DNA of 9,781 nt from UBA11524 sp964547515 (GCA_964547515.1 CAZJOA010000106.1:1-9781), one strand, 5' to 3'. Positions 1 through 6,742 are shown, numbered from the stretch's first letter. Numbers and translations: made by a program. The notes: generated from the letters alone by a model not told the origin.

Positions 1-67
1 GAACGAAGCAAAGCCAGGGCGGAAAAGGCACTGTGCGAATGATATGGTTTAGATGTAAGTTAGTATT

Positions 68-96
68 ATCATACAGCGAAGCGCCCATCCTGTCAA
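68..96 (-). promoter_or_regulatory. Sigma-A-type promoter reading out of the left end
   Basis: On the minus strand there is a perfect -35 TTGACA (91-96), a 17-nt spacer and a -10 TATGAT (68-73). Transcription would start near position 60 and leave the window at base 1. No start codon with a ribosome binding site is visible in the remaining 60 bases, which hold nothing I recognise, so the target gene or RNA lies outside. The same hexamer pair and spacing are used at 914-942. The -35 lies in the centre of an inverted repeat (81-104). Confidence 0.7.
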
Positions 97-104
97 ATGG
101 GCGC
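81..104. repeat. Inverted repeat around the -35 of the left-end promoter
   Basis: The arms GCGCCCAT (81-88) and ATGGGCGC (97-104) are perfect 8-bp inverted repeats around an 8-nt centre that contains the minus-strand -35 TTGACA. There is no T-run after it on either strand, so it is a poor terminator by itself. It follows directly on the terminator of the 146-850 gene and could be a back-up hairpin. Its position on the promoter also fits an operator. Which of these is correct is inference. Confidence 0.55.
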
Positions 105-139
105 AAAACCGCCCGTCCTGCTTTGAACAGGACGGGCGG
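105..139 (-). terminator. Intrinsic terminator of the membrane-protein gene
   Basis: On the minus strand a perfect 12-bp GC-rich stem (arms 128-139 and 109-120) with a 7-nt loop TTCAAAG is followed by TTTT (105-108). It begins 6 nt past the stop codon of the 146-850 gene. This is a textbook Rho-independent terminator, although its T-run is short. Confidence 0.88.
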
Positions 140-145
140 ATCGGT

Positions 146-850
146 TTACTCGGCGGGCTCGGTTTCCGGCTCGGTCTCGGGCTGGGTGTCAGCCTCGGGC
201 TGAGCGTCAGCCTCGGGCTCGGTGTCAGCCTCAGCCTCGGGCTCGGTGTCAGCCTCAGCCTCGACCTCCACAGGGCCTTCCGCGATGATGGCTTCCAGCT
301 CGGTCAGCACCTGCTCCAGCAGCGCGTCATCCAGCTTGTCGGCATCCGCCACATAGATCTGCATCACCAGCTTGGCGTTGGCCACGTCGATCTCCATCTG
401 GGTCTGACCCCAGGGCGCAACGCCGTTGATGAAGTTGGACAGGCTCGTGCGGGCGAACACGCCAGCGGCCTGCACCTCTTCCGCCTCGACCTCGTTGGTG
501 TTGATCTTGAGGAGCACGGTGTCAGCGGTTTCATTGCCCACATAGTACAGCACAGCATTGCCATTGCCGTCCGTGCCGTCCTCGGACAGGCCGTACATGG
601 TGTAGTAGTTCATGAAGTCATCGGTGTGGGTGTTGAGGATCGCCCAGTTGTCGGCGATGTTGTCCAGGCGCTCGTTGGTGGGCGCAGCCACGTCGAACTC
701 GCCGGTCACATAATGGTCATAGCCGATCTTGAGGCCGATCGCGGCCACGATGATGACCGCCAGGATGATGAGCAGGGTCTTGGTGCTCAGCTTCTTCTTC
801 TGGAAGCCATACTTCTTGCTGCTCTTGTGTGCCTTGTGTACCTTCGCCAT
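146..850 (-). CDS. Unrecognised single-pass membrane protein with a repetitive acidic tail
   Basis: The protein has 234 residues and I do not recognise its family. Residues 1-24 are strongly basic (many Lys, with two His) and should stay in the cytoplasm. Residues 25-41 (TLLIILAVIIVAAIGLK) form one hydrophobic membrane segment with no signal peptidase site, so the rest is probably outside. Residues 50 to about 190 are a mixed globular-looking region without Cys or an obvious catalytic motif. From about residue 192 the protein is a low-complexity tail of Glu, Ala, Asp, Thr and Pro built on an EAEADTEP-like unit. The start is supported by AAGGAG 8 nt before the ATG. The gene is monocistronic, with its own consensus promoter (914-942) and terminator (105-139). 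A role at the envelope is inferred only from topology; the tail may be a flexible spacer. Confidence 0.8.
   Translation of the reverse strand: MAKVHKAHKSSKKYGFQKKKLSTKTLLIILAVIIVAAIGLKIGYDHYVTGEFDVAAPTNERLDNIADNWAILNTHTDDFMNYYTMYGLSEDGTDGNGNAVLYYVGNETADTVLLKINTNEVEAEEVQAAGVFARTSLSNFINGVAPWGQTQMEIDVANAKLVMQIYVADADKLDDALLEQVLTELEAIIAEGPVEVEAEADTEPEAEADTEPEADAQPEADTQPETEPETEPAE
213..260. repeat. 24-bp tandem repeat coding the acidic tail
   Basis: Two exact, adjacent 24-bp copies (213-236 and 237-260) encode the eight-residue tail unit of Glu, Ala, Asp, Thr and Pro. Degenerate 12- and 18-bp relatives continue to about 146. The unit is a multiple of three, so slippage would change the tail length without breaking the reading frame. 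Confidence 0.85.
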
Positions 851-913
851 GGGAATCTCTCCTTTTCATTATGCGCGATAGAATAAAATGAAACGCGCTA
901 TTCAAGTTACTTT

Positions 914-942
914 ATCATACCACTGTGAAGTTTTTGTGTCAA
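914..942 (-). promoter_or_regulatory. Sigma-A-type promoter of the membrane-protein gene
   Basis: A minus-strand -35 TTGACA (937-942) and a -10 TATGAT (914-919) are separated by 17 nt. Transcription would start near 907, giving a leader of about 55 nt before the ATG at 850. No clear intrinsic terminator separates this promoter from the end of nrdG, so read-through from nrdG may add to expression. Confidence 0.82.
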
Positions 943-973
943 GTGCAAGGCAAATTCGTTTTCAATTTTTGCA

Positions 974-1480
974 TCACCAGCGGGGCGGTTCCCATCGGAC
1001 GACGCTGCCCGATGCCAGTGAACGCTGCACGTCGATCAGCCGCTGATTGCGACTCCCACAGTACTTCAGCTCCAGCGACCTCTCCGCCAGCACGAACGGC
1101 CCGTCCACCAGCACATCCACCGACCGCAGCAGCGCCATCCGTTCCGGATCGTCCTCCGCCAGCAGCGTCTCAAAGGTGAACCCGGTGTAGCACCACACGT
1201 TCAGGTGAGCAGCGTGCGCCGCATCCGCCAGGCATCGGCAGGCCTCCGGCTGACACATGGGTTCGCCGCCGGAAAGGGTCAGCCCATCCAGCAGCGGATT
1301 GGTGCGCAGGGGCTTGAGGAGCGTTTCCGTGTCCGTCAGCCGTCCGCCGGTGAAATCATGGCTCTGCGGATTATGGCAGCCCGGGCAATGATGCGGACAG
1401 CCCTGCACAAACACGCTGTAGCGCAGCCCCGGCCCATCGACGATGGAATCCTCCACCGTGCCGAAAATCCGGATCTCCAT
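974..1480 (-). CDS. nrdG: Anaerobic ribonucleotide reductase activating protein (radical SAM)
   Basis: The 168-residue protein has the NrdG pattern. VDGPGLR (14-20) precedes the radical SAM cluster motif CX3CX2C (C28, C32, C35), which binds a [4Fe-4S] cluster and S-adenosylmethionine. GGEP (71-74) is the usual SAM-contacting motif. The family transfers an electron to SAM and installs the glycyl radical on NrdD, allowing ribonucleotide reduction without oxygen. Length and motifs are complete. The start has GGGGAGG 8 nt upstream of the ATG. The gene lies 15 nt after the deacetylase at 1496-2860 and is probably cotranscribed from the promoter at 2895-2924. The partner nrdD is not in this window. 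Other glycyl-radical activases share the cluster motif, but the short length without an added ferredoxin domain favours NrdG. Confidence 0.88.
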   Translation of the reverse strand: MEIRIFGTVEDSIVDGPGLRYSVFVQGCPHHCPGCHNPQSHDFTGGRLTDTETLLKPLRTNPLLDGLTLSGGEPMCQPEACRCLADAAHAAHLNVWCYTGFTFETLLAEDDPERMALLRSVDVLVDGPFVLAERSLELKYCGSRNQRLIDVQRSLASGSVVRWEPPRW

Positions 1481-1495
1481 CGGTCATTCCTCCCC

Positions 1496-2860
1496 TCAGT
1501 CGCGCTGCTTGCGGGTGGTGTCGCCATCCTCGCAGCGGTAGTACACCTGATCGGCCTCCAGCGTCACGCCGTCCTTGGCGAAAAGCTCGTCGATGGTCAG
1601 GAGCATGTAGCCGTTCTCCTGCAGCCACTCGATCATGGTCTTGGCCGTCTGGGGCGTGTTGTCCTTGATGTCATGCATGAGGACGATGTCGCCGTCGGTG
1701 AACTGCTTCTTGACATTCTTCATGATAGTGGCGGTGGAGCGTCCGCGCCAGTCATAGGTGTCGATCGACCACTGGATGAGGGGCATGCCGGCCTTGGCCT
1801 TGATCATGTCGTTGCACAGGCCATAGGGGACGCGAGCGTACCGGGCGGAAATGCCCAGGACGGGATAGCAGGCCGCGTCGTAGCGGGTCTTCTGACTGCG
1901 GATGGCCGTGACCGACATCTTCGACACATCGCCATGGGTGTAATTGTGGCTGGCGACGGCATGCCCCTCGTCGTGTTCGCGCTGGACGAGGTCGGCATTG
2001 TCCTTGATGCGGTTGCCCAGCACGAAGAAGGTCGCCCGTGCGCCGGTTTCCAGGAGGTTGTTCAGGGTCTTGGTGGTGTTGACGCGGTCGGGGCCGTCAT
2101 CGAAGGTCAGGGCGACGGTCTTGTAATAGGTCAGGTTATCCGTTTGCATATAGCCCTTCATGGACATATAGGGGCGGATGGCCGGGTAATACAGCGGCAC
2201 CTCGATGAGGGTGTTCCTGCCCGCGTAGACGCTTCCGGCGGGGATGTGGATGACCAGGGACAGGCCGTGCAGGGTGAAGTCCAGCCCGCGCAGCGCCTCA
2301 TCGGTCAGAAGGGCGGACAGGGCGGCTTCATCGGGCGTTTCATCGGGGAAGTACTCCCGCACCTTGCTTTCCACCGCATTGCGCAGGAGCGTCCACCCAT
2401 GGCTGTCCTCATCGAAAATGTCCGTCAGGAGAATCCGCTTGCCCGTGGTCATGTCGTAGGTGCGGCTGGTGAACTCCTGGCCGATGAGCTGGCGATGGTA
2501 GGTGATGCGCGCCTGGACAAGGAAGCTCATCCAGGTCAGTCCCGTGCGGGAATAGCGCACCTCGACCTCCAGGCGGGAGTTCTTGCTGGTGGAATTCTCG
2601 GCCTTTTGCAGCGTCGGGGCGAGGCGCTCCACATAGTCCCGGGTGATGGCGGACAATTCCGCGTCCACATCGTCATTGCAGGTGTCCAGCGTCCACAGGC
2701 GGATGACGCTCTTGTTCTTCTGGGTCGTGTCGCTGCGGCTGACATTCACCTGATGGCAGGGCTGCAAGGGCATGCCGGGTTCGGTGTCCTCCGCCCGGAC
2801 GCGCAGCACAGGGCTGACGAGCAGCAGCACCGTCAGCAGCAGACACATCCACTTGTTCAT
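1496..2860 (-). CDS. Secreted PdaC-like polysaccharide deacetylase (paralogue 1)
   Basis: The protein has 454 residues. Residues 1-23 are a signal peptide (hydrophobic run, then VRA before EDT). Residues about 95-230 resemble the DUF4163/DUF3298 region found in front of the catalytic domain in Bacillus PdaC (SRTGLTWMSF at 104-113, TYDMTTGKRILLTDIF at 134-149). Residues about 245-430 are a NodB-type deacetylase domain: TFDDG (252-256), the metal-binding HNYTH (305-309, with Asn where Ser/Thr is usual), RVPYG (343-347), DTYDW (367-371) and LMHD (394-397). All key residues are present, so it should remove N-acetyl groups from a cell-wall glycan outside the membrane; the exact substrate is unknown. 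I chose the ATG at 2860 because GGAGG lies 7 nt upstream and the signal peptide starts there; a start at 2887 would add nine residues without support. It heads a unit with nrdG. Confidence 0.88.
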   Translation of the reverse strand: MNKWMCLLLTVLLLVSPVLRVRAEDTEPGMPLQPCHQVNVSRSDTTQKNKSVIRLWTLDTCNDDVDAELSAITRDYVERLAPTLQKAENSTSKNSRLEVEVRYSRTGLTWMSFLVQARITYHRQLIGQEFTSRTYDMTTGKRILLTDIFDEDSHGWTLLRNAVESKVREYFPDETPDEAALSALLTDEALRGLDFTLHGLSLVIHIPAGSVYAGRNTLIEVPLYYPAIRPYMSMKGYMQTDNLTYYKTVALTFDDGPDRVNTTKTLNNLLETGARATFFVLGNRIKDNADLVQREHDEGHAVASHNYTHGDVSKMSVTAIRSQKTRYDAACYPVLGISARYARVPYGLCNDMIKAKAGMPLIQWSIDTYDWRGRSTATIMKNVKKQFTDGDIVLMHDIKDNTPQTAKTMIEWLQENGYMLLTIDELFAKDGVTLEADQVYYRCEDGDTTRKQRD

Positions 2861-2894
2861 GGGCTTTCCTCCATTTGTGGGAATCATCAGGGGT

Positions 2895-2924
2895 ATTATA
2901 CGCCTTTCGCGTGCGGACTGTCAA
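2895..2924 (-). promoter_or_regulatory. Sigma-A-type promoter of the deacetylase-nrdG unit
   Basis: A minus-strand consensus -35 TTGACA (2919-2924) and consensus -10 TATAAT (2895-2900) are separated by 18 nt. Transcription would start near 2888, giving a leader of under 30 nt. It sits just downstream of the terminator of the preceding operon, which makes the two deacetylase genes separate transcription units. Confidence 0.88.
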
Positions 2925-2932
2925 TGGTAAGG

Positions 2933-2961
2933 AAAAGAGGCCTGCGCAAAAAGCAGACCTC
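2933..2961 (-). terminator. Intrinsic terminator of the M16-ruvX-deacetylase operon
   Basis: On the minus strand a 9-bp stem with one G-U pair (GAGGTCTGC, 2953-2961, with GCAGGCCTC, 2937-2945) encloses a 7-nt loop and is followed by TTTT (2933-2936). It lies 83 nt past the stop codon at 3045. Confidence 0.85.
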
Positions 2962-3001
2962 ACAGGGTGTCCATATCGTTGACACAGTTTGCTTGTGTGA
3001 C

Positions 3002-3036
3002 TCGGAGGTCGCTTTCAGGGAGGGCAGTACCTCCGA
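3002..3036. repeat. Inverted repeat just after the 3045-4394 gene
   Basis: Perfect 8-bp arms TCGGAGGT (3002-3009) and ACCTCCGA (3029-3036) are separated by 19 nt. Neither strand has a T-run after it, so it is not an intrinsic terminator by itself. It lies in the 3' untranslated region ahead of the real terminator and may protect the transcript end. Its role is unknown. Confidence 0.4.
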
Positions 3037-3044
3037 AGACCCCA

Positions 3045-4394
3045 CTATTCGTCGGTGGTGACGCCGTTCTGACAGCGCCAATAGGCCGTGTCCGGCTGGA
3101 GGGTCACGCCGTCCTTGGCGAAGAGCTCGTCCACCGTCAGGAAGAGGTAGCCATCGTTCTGCAAGCGGGTGATGATCTGTTCGCTGGAGTCGATGGAATT
3201 CTGCTTCAGGTCGTGCATGAGGATGATCGCGCCGTCATCCATGCCGGAGAGCACCTGTGCCAGCACTTTCGCGGGTTCGCGGCCCTTTTCGCCCTCCCAG
3301 TCCGTGCCCTGCGCCGACCACTGGATCAGCGGCCAGCCCAGTTCTGCATTGGCCATGGGCTTCCACACGCCGCCGGGCGCACGGGCATACGCCGGGGCGA
3401 TGCCGATGATGTCCAGGTGGGTCTGGTTGACCTTCTGCGCCAGGGCGCGGAGGCGGTCATGGGTGACCTCGTTGGCCAGGACATGCTGGAAATTGTGCGT
3501 GGCGATGGCATGCCCCTCGTCGTGCTCGCGCTGGACATACTGGGCATAGCCGCTCATGCGCTCGCCCACCAGGAAGAAGGTGGCGCGTTCGCCCTTTTGC
3601 AGCAGGACATTGAGCATCTCGCGGGTGATCCACCCGGTCGGGCCGTCGTCATAGGTCAGCGCGACGGTATCGTAGTAGGTCAGGTTGTCCGTTTCCGCCC
3701 GTGCCTTTTCGGTCATGCAGGGGCGGATGTCCGGGTAATAGAGCGTCACCTGGATGAGCTGCTCCTTGCCGGGATAGAAGTCCGCCGCGTGCAGATGGAG
3801 CATGAGGGACATGCCGTGGAGGGTGAAGTCCATCTGCTCCACGGCTTCTCGGGTGCAGGCGGCTTCCAGCGCGGCGGCATCGGGGGTCAGGTCGGGGTAA
3901 TAGGCGCTGATGCCGTCCCGCACGGCGCTTTGCAGCGTCGGCCAGATGGCGCTGTCCGCCGGGAAGATGTCCGTCAGCATCAATCGCTGCCCCGTCGCCA
4001 TGTCATAGGTGCGGGTCGTGAAGCGCACGTCCTTCGTCACCTTGTTGTGCACATAGCGGGACTGCACCATGAAGCTCATCCACGTCAGGCCGGTGCGGCT
4101 GTGGAGGATGTTCACATCCAGCCGGCTGACATCATTGGCGGCGGGCTTGCCCACGGTGGGCATGACATCGGCCAGATAGCCCTGGACGAGACTGTTCAGC
4201 TCCGCGCTGACATTCTCCTGGGCGGTGGTGATCTCCCAATGGTATATCTTCGCGCCGTTGGATTTCAGCTGACTGTGCTGCCGGAGGGTGGTCTGATGCG
4301 CCTTTCGCAGGGGAAGCCGCTGACTCGCCCCCGCGCAGAGGGGCAGGAGCAGCAGCGCGCTCAGCAGGGCGAACATGCGCCGGAAGTGGGTCAT
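3045..4394 (-). CDS. Secreted PdaC-like polysaccharide deacetylase (paralogue 2)
   Basis: The protein has 449 residues and the same layout as its neighbour. It has a signal peptide (1-23, ending AGA), a PdaC-like DUF4163/DUF3298 region (about 90-228, with SRTGLTWMSF and TYDMATGQRLMLTDIF) and a NodB-type domain (about 240-428). The motifs are TYDDG (247-251), HNFQH (300-304), RAPGG (338-342), QGTDW (362-366) and LMHD (392-395). The catalytic Asp pair and metal-binding His residues are present, so activity is likely. However, motif 3 has Gly where Tyr/Phe is usual, and motif 4 has lost its first Asp, so its substrate or rate may differ from paralogue 1. The start has AAGGAG 8 nt upstream. It is the last gene of the M16-ruvX operon, 19 nt after the DUF1292-type gene. 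Confidence 0.87.
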   Translation of the reverse strand: MTHFRRMFALLSALLLLPLCAGASQRLPLRKAHQTTLRQHSQLKSNGAKIYHWEITTAQENVSAELNSLVQGYLADVMPTVGKPAANDVSRLDVNILHSRTGLTWMSFMVQSRYVHNKVTKDVRFTTRTYDMATGQRLMLTDIFPADSAIWPTLQSAVRDGISAYYPDLTPDAAALEAACTREAVEQMDFTLHGMSLMLHLHAADFYPGKEQLIQVTLYYPDIRPCMTEKARAETDNLTYYDTVALTYDDGPTGWITREMLNVLLQKGERATFFLVGERMSGYAQYVQREHDEGHAIATHNFQHVLANEVTHDRLRALAQKVNQTHLDIIGIAPAYARAPGGVWKPMANAELGWPLIQWSAQGTDWEGEKGREPAKVLAQVLSGMDDGAIILMHDLKQNSIDSSEQIITRLQNDGYLFLTVDELFAKDGVTLQPDTAYWRCQNGVTTDE

Positions 4395-4413
4395 GTGCAG
4401 GTCTCCTTGTCGG

Positions 4414-4728
4414 TTATTCCGCGTCGGTCAGGCCGTCCAGGCCGTTTTCCACATTCAGTGCCACATACTTGTCGAACACGGCGCGGATGACGTCCTCCTC
4501 CTCCGCCACGACGAAGGACAGATTCCCGTCCTCCGCCTTTTCGACCCGGGTGATGAGCACCTGTTCCTCGCCGCCGGGGTCGAGCTCCATTTCCAGCAGG
4601 ACGGCGTATTCCGCCCCGGCATAGGGGATCAGCGCGCCGTAGCGGAAGTGGTAGACGGTGCCGTCCGGGCCGGTGAGGTCGACCAGGGGGATGCCGTCAA
4701 GGGCGGCCTCCAATTCGGGATTATTCAT
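4414..4728 (-). CDS. DUF1292-type small acidic protein
   Basis: The 104-residue acidic protein resembles the DUF1292 (YrzB-like) family of Bacillota. It has beta-rich segments around VDLTGPDGTVYHFRYGALI and YAVLLEMELDPGGEEQVLITRV and an acidic end. The family has no established biochemical function and is often found beside ruvX. I prefer the ATG at 4728: GAGG lies 6 nt before it, and it overlaps the end of the upstream gene in ATGAATAA, suggesting translational coupling. An upstream ATG at 4740 would add four residues but lacks a ribosome binding site. Similarity to the DUF1292 end of its neighbour suggests a duplication, followed by divergence. Family assignment is moderate because the sequence is short. 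Confidence 0.72.
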   Translation of the reverse strand: MNNPELEAALDGIPLVDLTGPDGTVYHFRYGALIPYAGAEYAVLLEMELDPGGEEQVLITRVEKAEDGNLSFVVAEEEDVIRAVFDKYVALNVENGLDGLTDAE

Positions 4729-4984
4729 CGTCTTCCTCATCCATCATGGCGACGAACTGCTGGAACAGCGCCTCCTGGAGCGCCTCGTCCTCCACGGGGG
4801 AATAGCTGTCCGCGCCGTCCTCGGTGACGATCTCCATGAAGAGCACGCCGCATTCCTCGTCGTCCACCTCCGCATCGGTCACGGCGATGTACTCCTTGCC
4901 CTCATGGAGCAGGGTCGCCAGGTGCAGGAACTGTACGCTCTCGCCGCTCTCGTCGTCGATCAGCTCAATGATGTTCTCGTCCAT
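4721..4984 (-). CDS. DUF1292 protein from an internal start within the ruvX fusion
   Basis: This is the same frame as the ruvX fusion, beginning at the ATG of residue 152 (MDENIIELIDD). Directly before it the linker codons spell CAGGAGGAAAGCAAA, an AGGAGG Shine-Dalgarno 8 nt from the ATG and one of the best in the window. The resulting 87-residue acidic protein has the length and shape of a stand-alone DUF1292/YrzB protein. I infer that both a fused 238-residue form and this short form are made. The sequence alone cannot show whether the fused form is the main product. Confidence 0.6.
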   Translation of the reverse strand: MDENIIELIDDESGESVQFLHLATLLHEGKEYIAVTDAEVDDEECGVLFMEIVTEDGADSYSPVEDEALQEALFQQFVAMMDEEDDE

Positions 4985-5437
4985 TTTGCTTTCCTCCTGT
5001 TGCATTTGCTGCGTTTGCTGCCGGTTGCGCTGGGTATCCAGCCATTGCTGGAGGATGACCGCTGCGGCAACCTTGTCCACATTGTGCTTGCGCTCGGCGC
5101 GGTGCATATTGCCCTCGATCAGCGCGTTGGTGGCGGTGACGGTGGTCAGCCGCTCATCCTGATAATACACCGTCAGGCCGGCTTTTTCAAGCTGTGCGCA
5201 GAAGTTTTTGACCTTTTCGGACTGAAAGCCCGCCGTGCCGTCCATATTCAGCGGCCAGCCGGCCAATACCTGATTCGTTTCGTGCTGCTGACACAGGGCG
5301 ACGACCTTTTTCGTGTCCGGCCCCCAGCCCACGCGGTAGATGGTGTCGATGGGCGTGGCGATGAGCCGCGTCGCGTCGGACACGGCCACGCCGATGCGTG
5401 CATCGCCGATGTCCAGGCAGATGATCCTCTCGTTCAT
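4721..5437 (-). CDS. ruvX: RuvX/YqgF nuclease-fold protein fused to a DUF1292 domain
   Basis: The protein has 238 residues. Residues 1 to about 136 are a complete RuvX/YqgF domain (RNase H fold). The acidic positions D9 (CLDIGDARIGVAVSD), E95 (DERLTT) and D121 (DKVAAAVILQQWLD) match the family's active-site set. Members are linked to Holliday junction resolution and, in E. coli, to 16S rRNA 5' end maturation; which applies here is unknown. Residues about 137-151 are a Gln-rich linker, and 152-238 are a DUF1292 domain. In Bacillus these are separate adjacent genes, so this is a fusion without an intervening stop. The start has GGAG 9 nt upstream, overlapping the end of the M16 gene, with only 6 nt between the two genes. 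A glycine-lysine pattern usual in motif 1 reads G-D-A-R here. The linker contains an internal ribosome binding site (see 4721-4984). Confidence 0.88.
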   Translation of the reverse strand: MNERIICLDIGDARIGVAVSDATRLIATPIDTIYRVGWGPDTKKVVALCQQHETNQVLAGWPLNMDGTAGFQSEKVKNFCAQLEKAGLTVYYQDERLTTVTATNALIEGNMHRAERKHNVDKVAAAVILQQWLDTQRNRQQTQQMQQEESKMDENIIELIDDESGESVQFLHLATLLHEGKEYIAVTDAEVDDEECGVLFMEIVTEDGADSYSPVEDEALQEALFQQFVAMMDEEDDE

Positions 5438-5443
5438 GCGTGT

Positions 5444-6742
5444 TCACTCCGTTGCGCCGTCATTCAGGCGGATGTCCTCCGCGCCCTTGCCGATGATGGC
5501 GATGCAGGGCTCGCAGGTGAGGACACGTCGGGCGACGCGCATGACATCAGCCATGGTGACGGCCTCGATGGCGGCGATGGTCTCCTCGTTGGTGGTCGGA
5601 CGGCCGCGCAGCAGCGTCGAACGCCCCAGCCCCTGCATGCGTGAGCCGGAGCTCTCCAGCCCCATCAGATAACCCGAACGCAGCTGGGTCACGCTGTCGC
5701 GGAATTCCTTTTCGGTGATGCCCTCTTCGATGAATCTGCGCAGCTGGGCGCGGATCTCCGTCAGCACCAATTCGGCATTCTTGGGATTCACCCCCGCATA
5801 CACGCAGAAGGTGCCCACGCCCTTGTAGGTGTTGGGATAGGAGTACACCGAATAGGCCAGACCCAACTCCTCGCGGATGCGCTGGAACAGGCGGGACGAC
5901 ATTGCGCCGCCCAGGATATTGTTCGCCACGGCCAGGGGGTACACCTCATCCGTGGCATAGGCCGCGCCGGGGAAGCCCAGGCAGATGTGCATCTGCTCGG
6001 TGGCCTTCTCGCGGATGGCATGCTGACCGGTATAGACCTGCCAGTCCGGCGTGGTGACGGGGGCGATGTCGTTCTCCCAGCCGCCGAAATACTGCGTGAC
6101 CCAGCGGAGCGCCTTCTCGGGGTCGTAATTCCCGGCCAGCGCCACGACGGTCTCCTTCGGGGCGTAATGCGCCTGACGGAAGCGCAGCAGATCGTCACGG
6201 GTATAGGCCGCGATCTGCTCCGCCGGACCCAGGATGGGCTGTGCGGGGGACTGCGCACCGAACTGCGCCGCCTGGAGCAGGTCATGCACCAGATCCTCGG
6301 GGGAATCCTCGTCCATGGCGATCTCCTCCAGGATGACGCCGCGCTCCTTTTCCAGCTCGGTCTCGTCCATGGTGGCATGGATGACCAGGTCGGAGAGGAT
6401 GTCCACCGCGAGCTCCAGATCCTCGTCGATCACCTTGGCGTAGAAGCAGGTGCAGTCCCGCCCAGTGAAGGCGTTGAGCTGACCGCCCACGGCATCCATC
6501 TCCTCGGAGATCTGCCGGGCGGTGCGCTTCTCCGTGCCCTTGAAGACCATGTGCTCCAGAAAGTGGCTCAGGCCGTTTTCGGATGGTGCTTCCATCATCG
6601 AGCCGACATGCATCCATGCGCCGATGGACACGGAGCGCAGATTGGGCAGCCTTTCGCCGACCACGCGCAGGCCATTGGGCAGAAGCCATTCGTCACGCAT
6701 GCTTTCATCCGCTCCCGATTTTGTTTGGATTATGCTTTCCAT
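5444..6742 (-). CDS. M16 family zinc peptidase (MlpA/YmxG-like)
   Basis: The protein has 432 residues, the usual single-unit length for bacterial M16B peptidases. The inverted zinc motif HXXEH is H60-F-L-E63-H64. A glutamate 76 residues later (E140, in VILEEIAMDED) fits the third zinc ligand. The C-terminal half carries the paired substrate-binding region (GGAMSSRLFQRIREELGLAYSVYSY region, about 275-300). It has no signal peptide, so it is cytoplasmic. In Bacillus the equivalent gene lies close downstream of pnp, as here. The ATG at 6742 has AAGGAAGG 7 nt upstream; an ATG at 6700 (residue 15) fits the family's usual N-terminus but has a weaker site. It is the first gene of the operon ending at 3045. 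No convincing promoter is visible between it and the pnp terminator. Confidence 0.9.
   Translation of the reverse strand: MESIIQTKSGADESMRDEWLLPNGLRVVGERLPNLRSVSIGAWMHVGSMMEAPSENGLSHFLEHMVFKGTEKRTARQISEEMDAVGGQLNAFTGRDCTCFYAKVIDEDLELAVDILSDLVIHATMDETELEKERGVILEEIAMDEDSPEDLVHDLLQAAQFGAQSPAQPILGPAEQIAAYTRDDLLRFRQAHYAPKETVVALAGNYDPEKALRWVTQYFGGWENDIAPVTTPDWQVYTGQHAIREKATEQMHICLGFPGAAYATDEVYPLAVANNILGGAMSSRLFQRIREELGLAYSVYSYPNTYKGVGTFCVYAGVNPKNAELVLTEIRAQLRRFIEEGITEKEFRDSVTQLRSGYLMGLESSGSRMQGLGRSTLLRGRPTTNEETIAAIEAVTMADVMRVARRVLTCEPCIAIIGKGAEDIRLNDGATE

Noticed and set aside
2979..3007. Plus-strand promoter starting with TTGACA at 2979-2984
   Set aside because: No -10-like hexamer occurs at 16-18 nt, and no plus-strand gene follows.
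1205..3061. A 618-codon open frame on the plus strand
   Set aside because: It lies antisense to nrdG and deacetylase 1, has no recognisable domain, and its length is explained by strong GC codon bias of the real genes.
2967..4490. A 507-codon open frame on the plus strand
   Set aside because: It is antisense to deacetylase 2 and its neighbours. The protein is a low-complexity shadow of the opposite strand, without a ribosome binding site or known motifs.
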